From: Chitinophaga vietnamensis | GTDB taxonomy: Bacteria > Bacteroidota > Bacteroidia > Chitinophagales > Chitinophagaceae | Assembly: GCF_902167635.1 (NCBI RefSeq) | Contig: NZ_CABHMS010000008.1 | Coordinates: 62,001-126,000 of the forward strand | Direction: 5' to 3' | Length of the DNA stretch: 64,000 nucleotides | Shown: in pieces, positions 17,173 to 27,559 of the stretch | Layout: every line of letters starts with the position of its first letter | Position numbering within the stretch: position 1 is the stretch's first letter | Program-made: the position numbers and the translations under genes | Notes under the pieces: generated by a model | The model's input: only the letters and a program-made list of their open reading frames with translations | Told to the model about the DNA's origin: nothing | The model's database searches: none

Positions 17173-18771
17173 TTACAGCGCTTTTATGGCCATAATCCGG
17201 GTCTCAAACTCATCATTGGGGACGAGAGAGCGTTTTTTGATCTTGGTTTTATAGGCATAGATGGTGTTCACAGAGTACTGTAAAATGTGGGCGATCTTCT
17301 CATTATCGGAGATGCCTATACGAATTAATGCGAAGATGCGGATATCGGTATTCATCAACTCGTTCTCCTTCAACACTACCTGGTTCTCTTTATCAAAAAG
17401 GGCGTTGAACTCATCTACGAAGTGAGGGAATATGCGCAGGAACACCCGATCGAAATTGGTGAATAACTCATCCCGCTCCTGCCGGATATTGATGTTATTT
17501 ACCAGGAATTTGATCTCGTTTGCTTTATTATCGGCGATTTTCTGCTCTAATGACTGTTTTATCTTCTCTATCTTGCCAATATAATTAGCATTGATGTTGA
17601 AGAAGTAACCGATGTATTCTTCCTTGATCTTATTGGCTTCTTCCAATTGGCTGTTGATTTCCTGTTGCCGCAGGTGTGCTGCTGTAATGGTTTGCTGGGC
17701 TATCTTCAGCTTCTGCACCTGCCGGAACACGGTAATAGCCAGCACCACCAGGGCGATGAGCAGCAGGGTAACGATGGCCGCATAAATAAGGAGGGAGCGG
17801 TTGCGCTCTTCCGCCGTATTGATACGCTCCTGCTCTATGATCGGCAGGATGCTGCTCACCATCACTTTGCGCTGGCGGGCGCCATAGAACACCGCTTCGG
17901 CAATAGCCCTTTCAATATAATGTGAAGCATTTTTAATATCGCCCCGCTCAAACAGGTAAGTGGCCAGGGTATAAATGGCCATAGTCTCTTTCGTGGACGA
18001 CTGAATATCCGCAATGGCCGAACGGGCCATGAGCATGATAGCAGTATCCGGCTGGCGCGCCTTCATATAGATCATGCCCAGCGCACAGGCCGAAACTGCC
18101 AGCTGGCGGTAAGTTACATCCGGACTGTCGAGGTTGGGAAAGAAGGCCAGGGCTGCCGTAAGGTTACCAGTCTTGTACAGCTGCTCTCCTTTGTGAAAGC
18201 GGTATTCGAAAGAATTCACAGGCATGAGGTGTAGTGCGGAGTCCATATACTCCATGCCTTTACGTGCATATTCCGGTGAAAAATATTTGTCCTGGTTATA
18301 TTCTGCGAGATCAGAAAAGAAGCGGCTCTTCACGAGGTAGAACTGTACCCGGATGCTGTCCGGCATGCCGGTCACTTCCAGGGTATTGAGGAAGGCGGCG
18401 GTTTCGGTGAACATTCCCGACGACAGCAAAATGAAGCCCAGCTTCACTTTCCCGTTGATGATGCGCACAGGATCATTCAATTGCTCGCCTACTTGTTGCA
18501 AGAGGCGGGCATATACATAGGCCGAGTCGAAGTTGAAGACCTTATATTCTTCGTACAGCTGCTGATAGATATTATACCGCTGTACCGGGGTACCTGCGCC
18601 GGCCAACGAATGCCGCGTACTGTCTACCCGCCGCAGTTTGATCGAATCGTACTGGGCCGACCGTTCCATCGTTTGGTTCAGTACTTTCAGCAGGCTGTCC
18701 TGACGGCTGTTCCCTCTTGCAGAGGTGCACATTGAAATCAATAAGATCAGGCAACCTAAAATGCGCTTCAT
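17173..18771 (-). CDS. DUF6377 TPR-type membrane transcription regulator
   Basis: Predicted SusR-like regulator of the neighbouring glycan locus. Signal peptide first, then a TPR-rich sensing part (about residues 30-310), one membrane segment at about 323-345 (LLIYAAIVTLLLIALVVLAI), a coiled coil (IAQQTITAAHLRQQEINSQL), and a cytosolic end with a LuxR-like helix-turn-helix: IGISDNEKIAHILQYSVNTI followed by YAYKTKIKKRS. 532 residues fits DUF6377 proteins. It is upstream of the SusC gene in the same direction with 392 bases between, so probably transcribed separately. The inducing sugar is unknown. Confidence 0.88.
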   Translation of the reverse strand: MKRILGCLILLISMCTSARGNSRQDSLLKVLNQTMERSAQYDSIKLRRVDSTRHSLAGAGTPVQRYNIYQQLYEEYKVFNFDSAYVYARLLQQVGEQLNDPVRIINGKVKLGFILLSSGMFTETAAFLNTLEVTGMPDSIRVQFYLVKSRFFSDLAEYNQDKYFSPEYARKGMEYMDSALHLMPVNSFEYRFHKGEQLYKTGNLTAALAFFPNLDSPDVTYRQLAVSACALGMIYMKARQPDTAIMLMARSAIADIQSSTKETMAIYTLATYLFERGDIKNASHYIERAIAEAVFYGARQRKVMVSSILPIIEQERINTAEERNRSLLIYAAIVTLLLIALVVLAITVFRQVQKLKIAQQTITAAHLRQQEINSQLEEANKIKEEYIGYFFNINANYIGKIEKIKQSLEQKIADNKANEIKFLVNNINIRQERDELFTNFDRVFLRIFPHFVDEFNALFDKENQVVLKENELMNTDIRIFALIRIGISDNEKIAHILQYSVNTIYAYKTKIKKRSLVPNDEFETRIMAIKAL

Positions 18772-18876
18772 ATTTTCAGTAGTGGGTATTATATAATGGC
18801 AGCGCTAAATTTAAGGGAATTTGGCCATGATCATGAAGATTTTGGGGAATTGTGGAGATTAATTTTTGTCCGGCCC

Positions 18877-19359
18877 TCAGGGTGTTCCGGTGTTGCCCCG
18901 TTTCAGTACGGGCGTGTTGGGAATGGATTGCAGCTGGGCGTCCAGCGGGCGTAGTTCCCGGTCGCCCACCTTTATGAAATAGCGTTGGAGGTTCTTGTCT
19001 TTTTCCGGATTTAGCAGGAGCACGGCGGCGTCGGGGTCGGTGGCGCTCCCCTTCACGATGCTGTAGGTGCCCTCGCTGTTGAAGGTCTGGTCTTTGCCGC
19101 CCAGTCCCTGGTAGGTTTCCCTGAGCCGGAAGGCATAGTCAGGGTCGGGGTTGGAAGGCTGCTCATGAATGGTCAGCTCTGTTTGGATACCGTTACAGTC
19201 GGTGCATGGCAGTATACCAGTGTAAGTGACCCAGTTGTCGGCGCCGGCGGTATTGCCGCTATGGGAGCTGTCGGCGGTACCGGCAACGGTGTTGGCATGG
19301 TGGCACGCGCTTGCCGTCAGTAATAACAGGCTGGCTGCCAGCAATTGCAGGTGTTTCAT
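18877..19359 (-). CDS. NlpE N-terminal domain lipoprotein
   Basis: Small lipoprotein related to the N-terminal domain of NlpE, the envelope stress and copper-resistance protein. The signal peptide ends in the lipobox TASAC (Cys at about 19). The NlpE core is readable: YTGILPCTDCNGIQTELTI with the CxxC pair, then LRETYQGLGGKDQTFNSEG and the end YFIKVGDRELRPLD. 160 residues matches single-domain NlpE-like proteins of Bacteroidota. It stands alone. Whether it binds copper is not known; the CxxC is intact. Confidence 0.9.
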   Translation of the reverse strand: MKHLQLLAASLLLLTASACHHANTVAGTADSSHSGNTAGADNWVTYTGILPCTDCNGIQTELTIHEQPSNPDPDYAFRLRETYQGLGGKDQTFNSEGTYSIVKGSATDPDAAVLLLNPEKDKNLQRYFIKVGDRELRPLDAQLQSIPNTPVLKRGNTGTP

Positions 19360-19571
19360 AAAAATTGGTTTAACAATAATAATAACAGCAACAGGCCGCT
19401 GTTGTTTACAATTGCGTGTAGAAGAGATTCCACCATCCGGGATAAAAAAGGACGGCCTCAGCTATCTGTGAAAAGCGGGCTGCGTCGCGATACCCGCGTT
19501 TTTGTTATGGTCGCATTTTTGAAAAACAGTCATTGAAAAAACTATTGATGTCATTTATAAAAGTTTCGATC

Positions 19572-20030
19572 ATGTTTGTGAAAGAAAAATTGATAGACCT
19601 GCTGGGAGATCTTGTGAAGATCAATAACGATCGGGTGGAAGAATATCAACACGCCTGCGATGCAACCGACGACACCGACCTCAAAGCTTTGTTTCAGCAA
19701 ATGATGGACGACAGTCGCAACTTTGCCCACCGGCTGAACGATGAACTGGCGGCAATGGCTAGCAGTGTGGGAACAAATATCACTACAGGAATGCTGTACC
19801 GCACATGGATGGATGTGAAAACGGCCTTCAGCGGTAAGGACCGCCACGCGATCCTTTCCTCCTGCGAGTTCGGTGAGGATGCCGCCCAGCGCGCCTATAC
19901 AGACGCTCTGAAGAGCGATACGCCCATGCCCTACTACATCCGCGAGATCATCGCGAGCCAGCGGGCCGTGCTCCGGGATGCGCATGATACGATCAAAACA
20001 TTCAGAGACCTGGCCCATGCACACCGCTGA
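19572..20030 (+). CDS. DUF2383 / PA2169-type four-helix-bundle protein
   Basis: Soluble alpha-helical protein of about 152 residues. The opening LIDLLGDLVKINNDRVEEYQ, the DLKALFQQMMDDSRNFAHRL helix and the closing RDAHDTIKTFRDL helix are typical of the PA2169 family (DUF2383), a ferritin-like bundle of unknown function, sometimes linked to stress. In-frame starts exist at TTG 19533, ATG 19548 and ATG 19572; the last fits the family's N-terminus best. It stands alone, and a clear terminator lies downstream at 20189. Confidence 0.85.
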   Translation: MFVKEKLIDLLGDLVKINNDRVEEYQHACDATDDTDLKALFQQMMDDSRNFAHRLNDELAAMASSVGTNITTGMLYRTWMDVKTAFSGKDRHAILSSCEFGEDAAQRAYTDALKSDTPMPYYIREIIASQRAVLRDAHDTIKTFRDLAHAHR

Positions 20031-20188
20031 CAAGCGATCTTTTTTGTGCATTCCTTGGCGGGTTATTCTTTTTGTTCAAGTTAGGATCAGGGATGGTTGT
20101 TCAGGAATACCATACTACATTTGACCATATGATGTTCCAATCATGCTTATCTTAATAAGTAATATGGCAACTACGGGATTTTAGGTAC

Positions 20189-20226
20189 AGGGCTGCTTCT
20201 TCATCGTTTGAGGCAGCCCTTTTTTG
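20189..20226 (+). terminator. Rho-independent terminator, plus strand
   Basis: Arms AGGGCTGC (20189-20196) and GCAGCCCT (20213-20220) followed by TTTTTG. It ends the transcript of the DUF2383-type gene or of something short between that gene and the hairpin. Confidence 0.8.
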
Positions 20227-20401
20227 TTTCGCGTACTATACGGACATCCGCCGGAATGGCCGCCAGCTATTCAATTGGCGCCTGTTTGTTCATTTTGTTC
20301 ATCTTGTTTTGCAAGTTGTGATGATCGGTACAGGTTATTTATCTTTATAAAGATTGAGAGAAGTCATCCTTGTAAATATTTATGACCATCTATGAAAAAC
20401 A

Positions 20402-20428
20402 AACAGGGCCGTCTAAAACGGCCCTGTT
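20402..20428 (-). terminator. Terminator of the thiamin operon
   Basis: Perfect 11-base arms (AACAGGGCCGT at 20402-20412, complement at 20418-20428) with a 5-base loop, directly after the thiH stop. In the minus direction TTGTTTTT follows. End of the thi operon. Confidence 0.85.
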
Positions 20429-21535
20429 CTATGCTAATACATGATCCCAGTCTTTCCATACCGGCTCATAACCCTGTCGGCGTAACATGGCTGCTATGGC
20501 GGCGGCACTCCGTTCATCCGATATTTCAAACTGCTCCAGCGATTGTGGCGCCACGCTGTAGCCGCCGGGATTGGTTCTGGAACCCGCGCTCATGGCGGTG
20601 ATGCCCAGCTTGATGATATGGTCCCTGAATTTTTCTTCTTCCCTGGTGGAGATGCTCAGTTCCACTTCCTGGTTAAAGAGGCGCCAGGCGCAGATAAGCT
20701 GCACCAGTTCGCGATCATTCATTGGCACCTTCGGCGGCAGGCCGCCGGAGAAAGGACGCAGCCGCGGAAATGAAATGCTGTACTTTGTTTGCCAGTAAGT
20801 CTTTTCGAGATATTGCAGGTGCAGCGCCGTGAAAAAACTGTCGGTGCGCCAGTCTTCCAAACCGATGAGCACTCCCAAGCCCATTTTGTGGATGCCCGCT
20901 TTTCCAAGCCTGTCGGGCGTTTCCAGCCGGTACTCAAAACTTGATTTACGGCCTTTGGGATGGTGTTTCCGGTAATCGTGCTGGTGGTAGGTTTCCTGGT
21001 ACACAAGCACCGCATGCAAGCCCAGCGGGATCAGTGCAGCATAATCTGCTTCATCCATGGGTTGTACTTCCATGGAGATATTGGAAAAATGCGGCCGCAA
21101 GAGGGTCAGGGCTTTTTGAAAATAGTCCAGGCCTACGGTCTGGTGGGCTTCTCCGGTTACGAGCAGTACATGATCATAGCCCATCGCTTTGATGGTGGCC
21201 GTTTCCTGTAATATCTCGGCGCCGCTGAGCGTGCGGCGCGCGATCTTGTTATCGAAACTGAAACCGCAGTAGGTGCAGATGTTCTGGCACTCATTGGAAA
21301 GATACATCGGGATGTATAATTGCATCGTGTTGCCAAATCGCTGTAAGGTAAGCTGGTGGCTCATGTTGGCCATCGTTTCCAGGTAGGGCGCCGCGGCCGG
21401 GGAGATCAGCGCTGCAAAATCATGCAGGCTGCGCCTGGATGTTTGCAGCGCCCGTTCCACGTCGACAGCGGTTTTGGCGTAGATGCTGTTTTTTACATCG
21501 TCCCATTCATGTTGTTGGAAAATATCTATGAACAT
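20429..21535 (-). CDS. thiH: 2-iminoacetate synthase ThiH
   Basis: Radical SAM enzyme that splits tyrosine to dehydroglycine (2-iminoacetate) for the thiazole half of thiamin. The cluster motif C-x3-C-x2-C is at C83, C87 and C90 (CQNICTYCGFSF). The C-terminal BATS-like region is present and 368 residues is the usual length. It is the last gene of the operon, after thiG and a 106-base gap that contains a palindromic repeat, and is closed by a terminator. Anaerobic-type route, as opposed to ThiO. Confidence 0.96.
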   Translation of the reverse strand: MFIDIFQQHEWDDVKNSIYAKTAVDVERALQTSRRSLHDFAALISPAAAPYLETMANMSHQLTLQRFGNTMQLYIPMYLSNECQNICTYCGFSFDNKIARRTLSGAEILQETATIKAMGYDHVLLVTGEAHQTVGLDYFQKALTLLRPHFSNISMEVQPMDEADYAALIPLGLHAVLVYQETYHQHDYRKHHPKGRKSSFEYRLETPDRLGKAGIHKMGLGVLIGLEDWRTDSFFTALHLQYLEKTYWQTKYSISFPRLRPFSGGLPPKVPMNDRELVQLICAWRLFNQEVELSISTREEEKFRDHIIKLGITAMSAGSRTNPGGYSVAPQSLEQFEISDERSAAAIAAMLRRQGYEPVWKDWDHVLA

Positions 21536-21570
21536 ATTCCTGAATTATGTTGTGTAAAAAATTATTGGCA

Positions 21571-21637
21571 TATCGCCCCCGGGTGAAACCCGGGATAAAA
21601 TGCCGTCTGCGCTACGTTAAGCCCCGTAGGGGCGATA
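21571..21637. repeat. Palindromic repeat inside the thi operon
   Basis: Between thiG and thiH. Outer arms TATCGCCCC (21571-21579) and GGGGCGATA (21629-21637) enclose a hairpin CCCGGGT / ACCCGGG (21578-21594), and overlap a second, GCCCC-GTA-GGGGC (21621-21633). The same GCCCCGTAGGGGCGA core occurs at 41504-41571, so this is a dispersed element. Confidence 0.65.
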
Positions 21638-21641
21638 CTCA

Positions 21642-22415
21642 TCATACCTCATCCAGAAACGCAATGAGCGGACTGGAAGCCACCGCTTGTCGGCCGCTGG
21701 CAGGCAGGCCTGCCTCATAGGCCATGCGGCCCGCTTCCACGGCGGATTTGAAGGCGGCGGCCATTTGCACGGGATCGCCGGCTACGGCAATGGCGGTATT
21801 CACGAGCACTGCATCGGCGCCCATCTCCATGGCTTGCGCGGCCTGTGAGGGACTGCCAATGCCAGCATCCACGATCACGGGCACTTTACTTTGCGCGATA
21901 ATGATCTCCAGGAAATCATACGTTTTCAACCCGCGGTTGCTGCCAATGGGAGAGCCTAAAGGCATCACTGCGGCGGTGCCCGCGTCTTCAAGACGCTTGC
22001 ACAATACCGGGTCGGCATGGATGTAGGGCAATACGATGAATCCGAGCTTGGCCAATGCTGCCGTGGCTTCCAGCGTTTCCACAGGATCGGGCAGCAGGTA
22101 ACGCGGATCGGGATGTATTTCCAGTTTGATCCAGTTGGTTTCCAGCGCTTCGCGGGCTAACTGTGCCGCATATACGGCCTCTTTGGCATTGCGGACGCCG
22201 GAAGTGTTGGGCAACAGCTGCCATTGCGGATGATGGAGATGTTGCAACATATCGTCCGACTGATGTTGCAGGTCTACCCGTTTGAGCGCTACGGTCACCA
22301 GTTCGCTGCCGGAGGCCAGCAGCGCTTGTTCCATCACTTCTGGTGAAGAGAATTTACCTGTGCCGGTAAACAACCTGGAACTGAATGCCCTGCCGGCTAT
22401 GTTGAGTGCTTGCAT
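21642..22415 (-). CDS. thiG: Thiazole synthase ThiG
   Basis: Forms the thiazole phosphate ring from deoxyxylulose phosphate, dehydroglycine and ThiS thiocarboxylate. TIM-barrel features: the catalytic Lys region [53 protein letters not shown] and [12 protein letters not shown]. 257 residues is the family length. It follows thiE by one base, so translation is probably coupled. Works with ThiH and ThiS of the same operon. Confidence 0.97.
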   Translation of the reverse strand: MQALNIAGRAFSSRLFTGTGKFSSPEVMEQALLASGSELVTVALKRVDLQHQSDDMLQHLHHPQWQLLPNTSGVRNAKEAVYAAQLAREALETNWIKLEIHPDPRYLLPDPVETLEATAALAKLGFIVLPYIHADPVLCKRLEDAGTAAVMPLGSPIGSNRGLKTYDFLEIIIAQSKVPVIVDAGIGSPSQAAQAMEMGADAVLVNTAIAVAGDPVQMAAAFKSAVEAGRMAYEAGLPASGRQAVASSPLIAFLDEV

Positions 22416-22416
22416 G

Positions 22417-23046
22417 TCAATATGCGTTTAATTGTTTGTAGAGATGTTGTACCAATACGCCTTTTTCTGTGGCATGTGTGATCATGCCGCTGGCGGCGAT
22501 GCCATGTATGCCGGTCTGCATCAATGCATCAATATCTTCCGCCAATATTCCCCCGATGGCGATAACAGGAATGGCTATACGTTTTTCTTGTAGTGCCTGT
22601 ATGATGGCCTTATAGCCTTCCAAACCCAGTATGGGGCTGAGGTTTTCTTTGGTAGTAGTGAAGCGGAAAGGCCCCACGCCTACATAGCTGGCGCCGTCGG
22701 CTGCGTGTTGAAAAATATCGGCAGCAGTGTTGGCGGTGCCGCCTACGATCATATCCGGGCCGGTGATGGCGCGTGCGGCAGCTACGGTCATATCGTTCTT
22801 GCCTACATGTACGCCATCTGCGCCAACGCTGACGGCTATACGTGGGAAATCGTTGATGATGAGGGCGGCTTTGTAGTAGTCCGTGATCTTGCGGGCAGCA
22901 GCTGCCATCGGCAGCACGTCCTGCTCCGACTGATGTTTCACCCGCAGCTGTATCCACTGGCAGCCGGCATCGCAGGCCGCGCGGATATGATCGGTATGTG
23001 TACCGGTTCCGGTTTGTTGTGAGATATAATGTAATCTGTTGATCAT
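22417..23046 (-). CDS. thiE: Thiamine phosphate synthase ThiE
   Basis: Joins the pyrimidine diphosphate and the thiazole phosphate to give thiamin phosphate. ThiE signatures are intact: [33 protein letters not shown] with [20 protein letters not shown] and IPVIAIGGI. 209 residues is normal. Start overlaps the thiD stop (ATGA type). A second, more divergent ThiE-like gene is present upstream in the operon; this copy has the fuller active site and is the likely synthase. Confidence 0.95.
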   Translation of the reverse strand: MINRLHYISQQTGTGTHTDHIRAACDAGCQWIQLRVKHQSEQDVLPMAAAARKITDYYKAALIINDFPRIAVSVGADGVHVGKNDMTVAAARAITGPDMIVGGTANTAADIFQHAADGASYVGVGPFRFTTTKENLSPILGLEGYKAIIQALQEKRIAIPVIAIGGILAEDIDALMQTGIHGIAASGMITHATEKGVLVQHLYKQLNAY

Positions 23047-23795
23047 CTGTAATGATATCCTGTAAGTGATGAATGACTGGATAATACGTTTTCCGTATAT
23101 GCTTTCCCGTTAGCGCAGGCGGGTATCAGCGATAGCCCTGCTGCCAGCGAGGCGGTGATGGCGGCAGACAGTATGCATCCCGAACCATGTTTGGGCCATA
23201 CGGGCCCGGGGCCGGGCGCAAACTGATGCTCTTCTCCTGCTGTATACAAAGTATCGTAGCCAGGTTTGCCAGTGCGATGGCCTCCTTTCAGCAATACGGC
23301 GCAATGTGCGGAAAGCTCCCTGGCGGCCTCTTCGCCGTTGCGGGCGCCGCTCAGCAGCAAGGCTTCGTTATAGTTTGGCGTGAGCAGGTAGATATCCCGC
23401 AGGAGCTGTTGCCAGGCCTGCTGTTGCACCGATGCCTGGAAAGTGAAGCCAGCGGAGGCTTTCAGCACAGGGTCCAATATGATGTGGATGCCGGGCGCCA
23501 GCTCCTTCAGTTGGCGTACCAATGCTTGTGTGGCCTGCACATCAGGCATGATGCCGATCTTGCAATAGCGCACCGTATGTGCAGCCAGCAGTGGTTGTGC
23601 CTGTGCCATGATCTGCGGCAGCGGCAGCCAATCAACGCTGATAAACCGCGACGCAGTTTGCACGGTGAGTGCGGTGCATACGCCAAAACCGTATACGCGG
23701 TGTTGTTCAAAAGTTTTGATATCCGCCAGCAGGCCAGCGCCCCCGCTGGGGTCGAGGCCGGCGAGCGTCATCACATATGGTCGCTCCTGTTCCAT
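23043..23795 (-). CDS. thiD: HMP/HMP-phosphate kinase ThiD
   Basis: Phosphorylates hydroxymethylpyrimidine phosphate to the diphosphate. Ribokinase fold with LAGLDPSGGAGLLADIKTF at the N-terminus, ILDPVLKASAGF in the middle, LLTPNYNEALLLSG, and the catalytic KHGSGCILSAAI near the end. 250 residues is usual. Its start lies 25 bases inside the preceding tenI-like gene and its stop overlaps thiE, so the three are tightly coupled. Confidence 0.96.
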   Translation of the reverse strand: MEQERPYVMTLAGLDPSGGAGLLADIKTFEQHRVYGFGVCTALTVQTASRFISVDWLPLPQIMAQAQPLLAAHTVRYCKIGIMPDVQATQALVRQLKELAPGIHIILDPVLKASAGFTFQASVQQQAWQQLLRDIYLLTPNYNEALLLSGARNGEEAARELSAHCAVLLKGGHRTGKPGYDTLYTAGEEHQFAPGPGPVWPKHGSGCILSAAITASLAAGLSLIPACANGKAYTENVLSSHSSLTGYHYR

Positions 23796-24373
23796 GCGGC
23801 GAGTATCTGTTGAAAGTTAAAGACGGCCTGCTGTGGCTCGCGCCAGATGCTGCCCAGCAATGCTGCGCCGTCGTAATGCCATTGTTTCAGTAACCCGATA
23901 TTATGTGCGCCGATGCCGCCCAGCGCCAGTACGCGCCGGCCGCCCTTGTCGGGCAGCGGTCCTGCAAAACGGCCCTGGTAGCTCCTCTTGGAGATACTGT
24001 CGAAAACGGGACTGAGCAGCAGCGTGTGAAAACCATCGTCCTGCGCAAGCAATTCCAGGATGGAATGCACGCCGGTGCTGCTTTCCGGATACTGTTGTAT
24101 ACTGGCGCGCCTTTGCCACGGACTGAGCAGGCTGCGGGTGCGGTTGCTCCAATGAACGCCTCCCAGCTGGTACTGGTGGTACAAGGAGTAATGATCACGG
24201 ACGATGATGCGTGGATAGTACACCGGGTCTATCCCGTCCAGCAGTTGCCGGTGTTCATCTTCGGTCCATTCCGGCTTGCGCAGCAGCAGGCGTGTGGCGC
24301 CGGCATCCAGCAGCTCCGGAAGGATACGCGCTTCTTCGTATATACGTTCAGGTGAGGTGACAATCCAGATCAT
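23771..24373 (-). CDS. ThiE/TenI-like protein (second thiamine phosphate synthase homologue)
   Basis: About 200 residues of the ThiE/TenI barrel family, starting at ATG 24373, 13 bases after thiC. Visible motifs: MIWIVTSPERI, GATRLLLRKPEW, YPRIIVRDHYSLYHQYQLGG, then HTLLLSPVFDSISKRSYQGRF and VLALGGIGAHNIG. Compared with ThiE the phosphate and pyrimidine contacts are degenerate, so it may be a TenI-type thiazole tautomase or salvage protein instead of a synthase. Upstream in-frame codons reach to 24496 but overlap thiC and look like antisense text of it, so they are not used. Confidence 0.82.
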   Translation of the reverse strand: MIWIVTSPERIYEEARILPELLDAGATRLLLRKPEWTEDEHRQLLDGIDPVYYPRIIVRDHYSLYHQYQLGGVHWSNRTRSLLSPWQRRASIQQYPESSTGVHSILELLAQDDGFHTLLLSPVFDSISKRSYQGRFAGPLPDKGGRRVLALGGIGAHNIGLLKQWHYDGAALLGSIWREPQQAVFNFQQILAAWNRSDHM

Positions 24374-24386
24374 GGCGCGCAAAGTT

Positions 24387-26261
<1,875 letters not shown>

Positions 26262-26329
26262 TCAGACAATAGGAATCCGGTCCGTGTTATCAAACTACGG
26301 AGAGGCATATACGAAGAATGTGAGGACCG

Positions 26330-26530
26330 CTACCCGCCTTGTGTAGCGCGGATGATCGTGATGTTGTCGGCAGCGGCAACGGCGGCAGTATCCCAGGCGG
26401 CGCGCGGGACTACTTCGTTATTAACGGCTACCGCAATGCCTTGGGCGGATAATTGAATAAACTGTAAGAGTGCAGCAATTGTAGTTCCCGGCTGCACCGC
26501 ATAAAGTTTATTGTTTACAAGCACTTCCAT
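26330..26530 (-). CDS. thiS: Sulfur carrier protein ThiS
   Basis: Ubiquitin-like sulfur carrier of 66 residues. It ends in the required Gly-Gly (RATQGG), which is adenylated and thiocarboxylated before giving sulfur to ThiG. The AVAVNNEVVPRAAW segment is the usual ThiS core. First gene after the riboswitch. The adenylating enzyme ThiF is not encoded in this operon, so another E1-like protein must activate it. Confidence 0.94.
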   Translation of the reverse strand: MEVLVNNKLYAVQPGTTIAALLQFIQLSAQGIAVAVNNEVVPRAAWDTAAVAAADNITIIRATQGG

Positions 26531-26587
26531 GATTGCAGGAATTTAAGTGAACAATAAACTTTAAGGATGTGTGGAAGATGAAGGAGA

Positions 26588-26677
26588 TCAGTTACTTTTC
26601 CCTACGGCAGTATGAGCTGCTTCAGGTACTGAGGGTATCATCTCAGCTTATGCGGTGTGAGCGCATAAACACCCCTA
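26588..26677 (-). promoter_or_regulatory. TPP riboswitch (THI box)
   Basis: On the minus strand, upstream of thiS, the sequence has the ordered THI-box pieces: GGGGTGT (26675-26669), a CACACCGC segment, the conserved core CTGAGATGATACCC, then ACCTGA, and the closing CCGTAGGGAA. These are the TPP-binding pyrimidine and pyrophosphate sensor helices. It lies some 60 bases before the thiS start. Binding of thiamin diphosphate is expected to lower expression of thiS to thiH. Confidence 0.93.
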
Positions 26678-26707
26678 AAGTGAGCGGTAAAAGTAATAAT
26701 AATTTTG

Positions 26708-26759
26708 GGATTTATGGATTTACGGATTTATGAATTTAAATTCGAAAATCCATAAATCC
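26708..26759. repeat. Inverted repeat upstream of the lipocalin-like gene
   Basis: Arms of 14 bases (GGATTTATGGATTT at 26708-26721, complement at 26746-26759) with a 24-base AT-rich loop containing another GGATTTA copy. It lies between the riboswitch and the divergent gene at 26783; regulatory hairpin or small dispersed repeat. Confidence 0.55.
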
Positions 26760-26782
26760 GAAAATCACACTAATTTTAGCAT

Positions 26783-27259
26783 ATGCTGAAAGAAAAAGGC
26801 CTGTGGCTTCTCATAATGGTATTTGTTGCCTGTAACCCGGCGCCGGAGCATGAGCCGGTGAAAACGAATGACGACAGCCTGGTAGGTATTGCAGACAGCA
26901 GTGATGTTGTAACGGTGGACAGCACCACTGCTGCTGTTGCAGATACGCTGCATGTGGATGCAGCTAAGCTCATAGGAAAGTGGATTCAGCCCGTAACGGG
27001 CGTGGACAAGGAAATGCAGGGTTTTCAGCTTAGGAAGAACGGTACGGCAAAGTCCATTAACATGTACACACTGGTATATGAAAAATGGCTGTTGTCGCAC
27101 GATACCCTCTTCTTATGGAATCATTCCGAAGGGGTAAAAGATACCACTACACTGGTGGATACTACCGTTATAAAAGAACTCACGGATACTTCGCTGGTAC
27201 TGGCGCCCTTGAAAGCTGCTGCGGGTTATAAGGAAAGATACCAGAGAAGCCATCAATAA
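26783..27259 (+). CDS. Lipocalin-like lipoprotein (Lipocalin_3 type)
   Basis: 158-residue lipoprotein: signal peptide MLKEKGLWLLIMVFVAC with the lipid-anchored Cys near 17, a low-complexity linker rich in D, S, T and V, then a lipocalin-like barrel beginning LIGKWIQPVTGVDKEMQGF and continuing with the INMYTLVYEKW and GVKDTTTLVDTTVIKEL strands, typical of the Bacteroidota Lipocalin_3 family. Ligand unknown. A -7-like TAATTTTA lies just before the start. Divergent from the thi operon. Confidence 0.8.
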   Translation: MLKEKGLWLLIMVFVACNPAPEHEPVKTNDDSLVGIADSSDVVTVDSTTAAVADTLHVDAAKLIGKWIQPVTGVDKEMQGFQLRKNGTAKSINMYTLVYEKWLLSHDTLFLWNHSEGVKDTTTLVDTTVIKELTDTSLVLAPLKAAAGYKERYQRSHQ

Positions 27260-27267
27260 ACACGTTA

Positions 27268-27519
27268 TCAGTTGTAGATCTGCCACAGTCCTACCAGGCA
27301 GGCTACAACTGCCATAAATATGCCGGCAGTGGCCAGCTGCATATCGTCAATACTCTTTCTGCCAATATACAGGGATATGAAACCAATTGCGATGGCCAGT
27401 CCGCCCGCTGTTACGGCGTAGGCAGGGGTTTTAGTGGTAAAGGAAAAAGCTGCCGCCAGCACACCAATAACGAGTGCGCCGATGCAGGTTGTTTTTGCTA
27501 AGGCTGTTGAGTGTTGCAT
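27268..27519 (-). CDS. Small three-segment membrane protein
   Basis: An 83-residue protein with three hydrophobic segments: about 12-28 (GALVIGVLAAAFSF), 33-52 (AVTAGGLAIAIGFISLYIG) and 62-80 (ATAGIFMAVVACLVGLW). No family recognised. It converges on the lipocalin-like gene and follows the sterol desaturase gene by 40 bases, so the two minus-strand genes may share a transcript. Confidence 0.65.
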   Translation of the reverse strand: MQHSTALAKTTCIGALVIGVLAAAFSFTTKTPAYAVTAGGLAIAIGFISLYIGRKSIDDMQLATAGIFMAVVACLVGLWQIYN

Positions 27520-27559
27520 ATGGATGCTAATTTAAACAGGTGAAGGAATAATTGTTCTG

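Larger units (their letters stand above)
20031..20428. other. 398-base intergenic region between convergent units
   Basis: Holds two terminators, one for each strand (20189-20226 and 20402-20428). The 158 bases between the stop at 20030 and the first hairpin hold no ORF I can support; a small RNA ending at the hairpin is possible. Confidence 0.5.
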
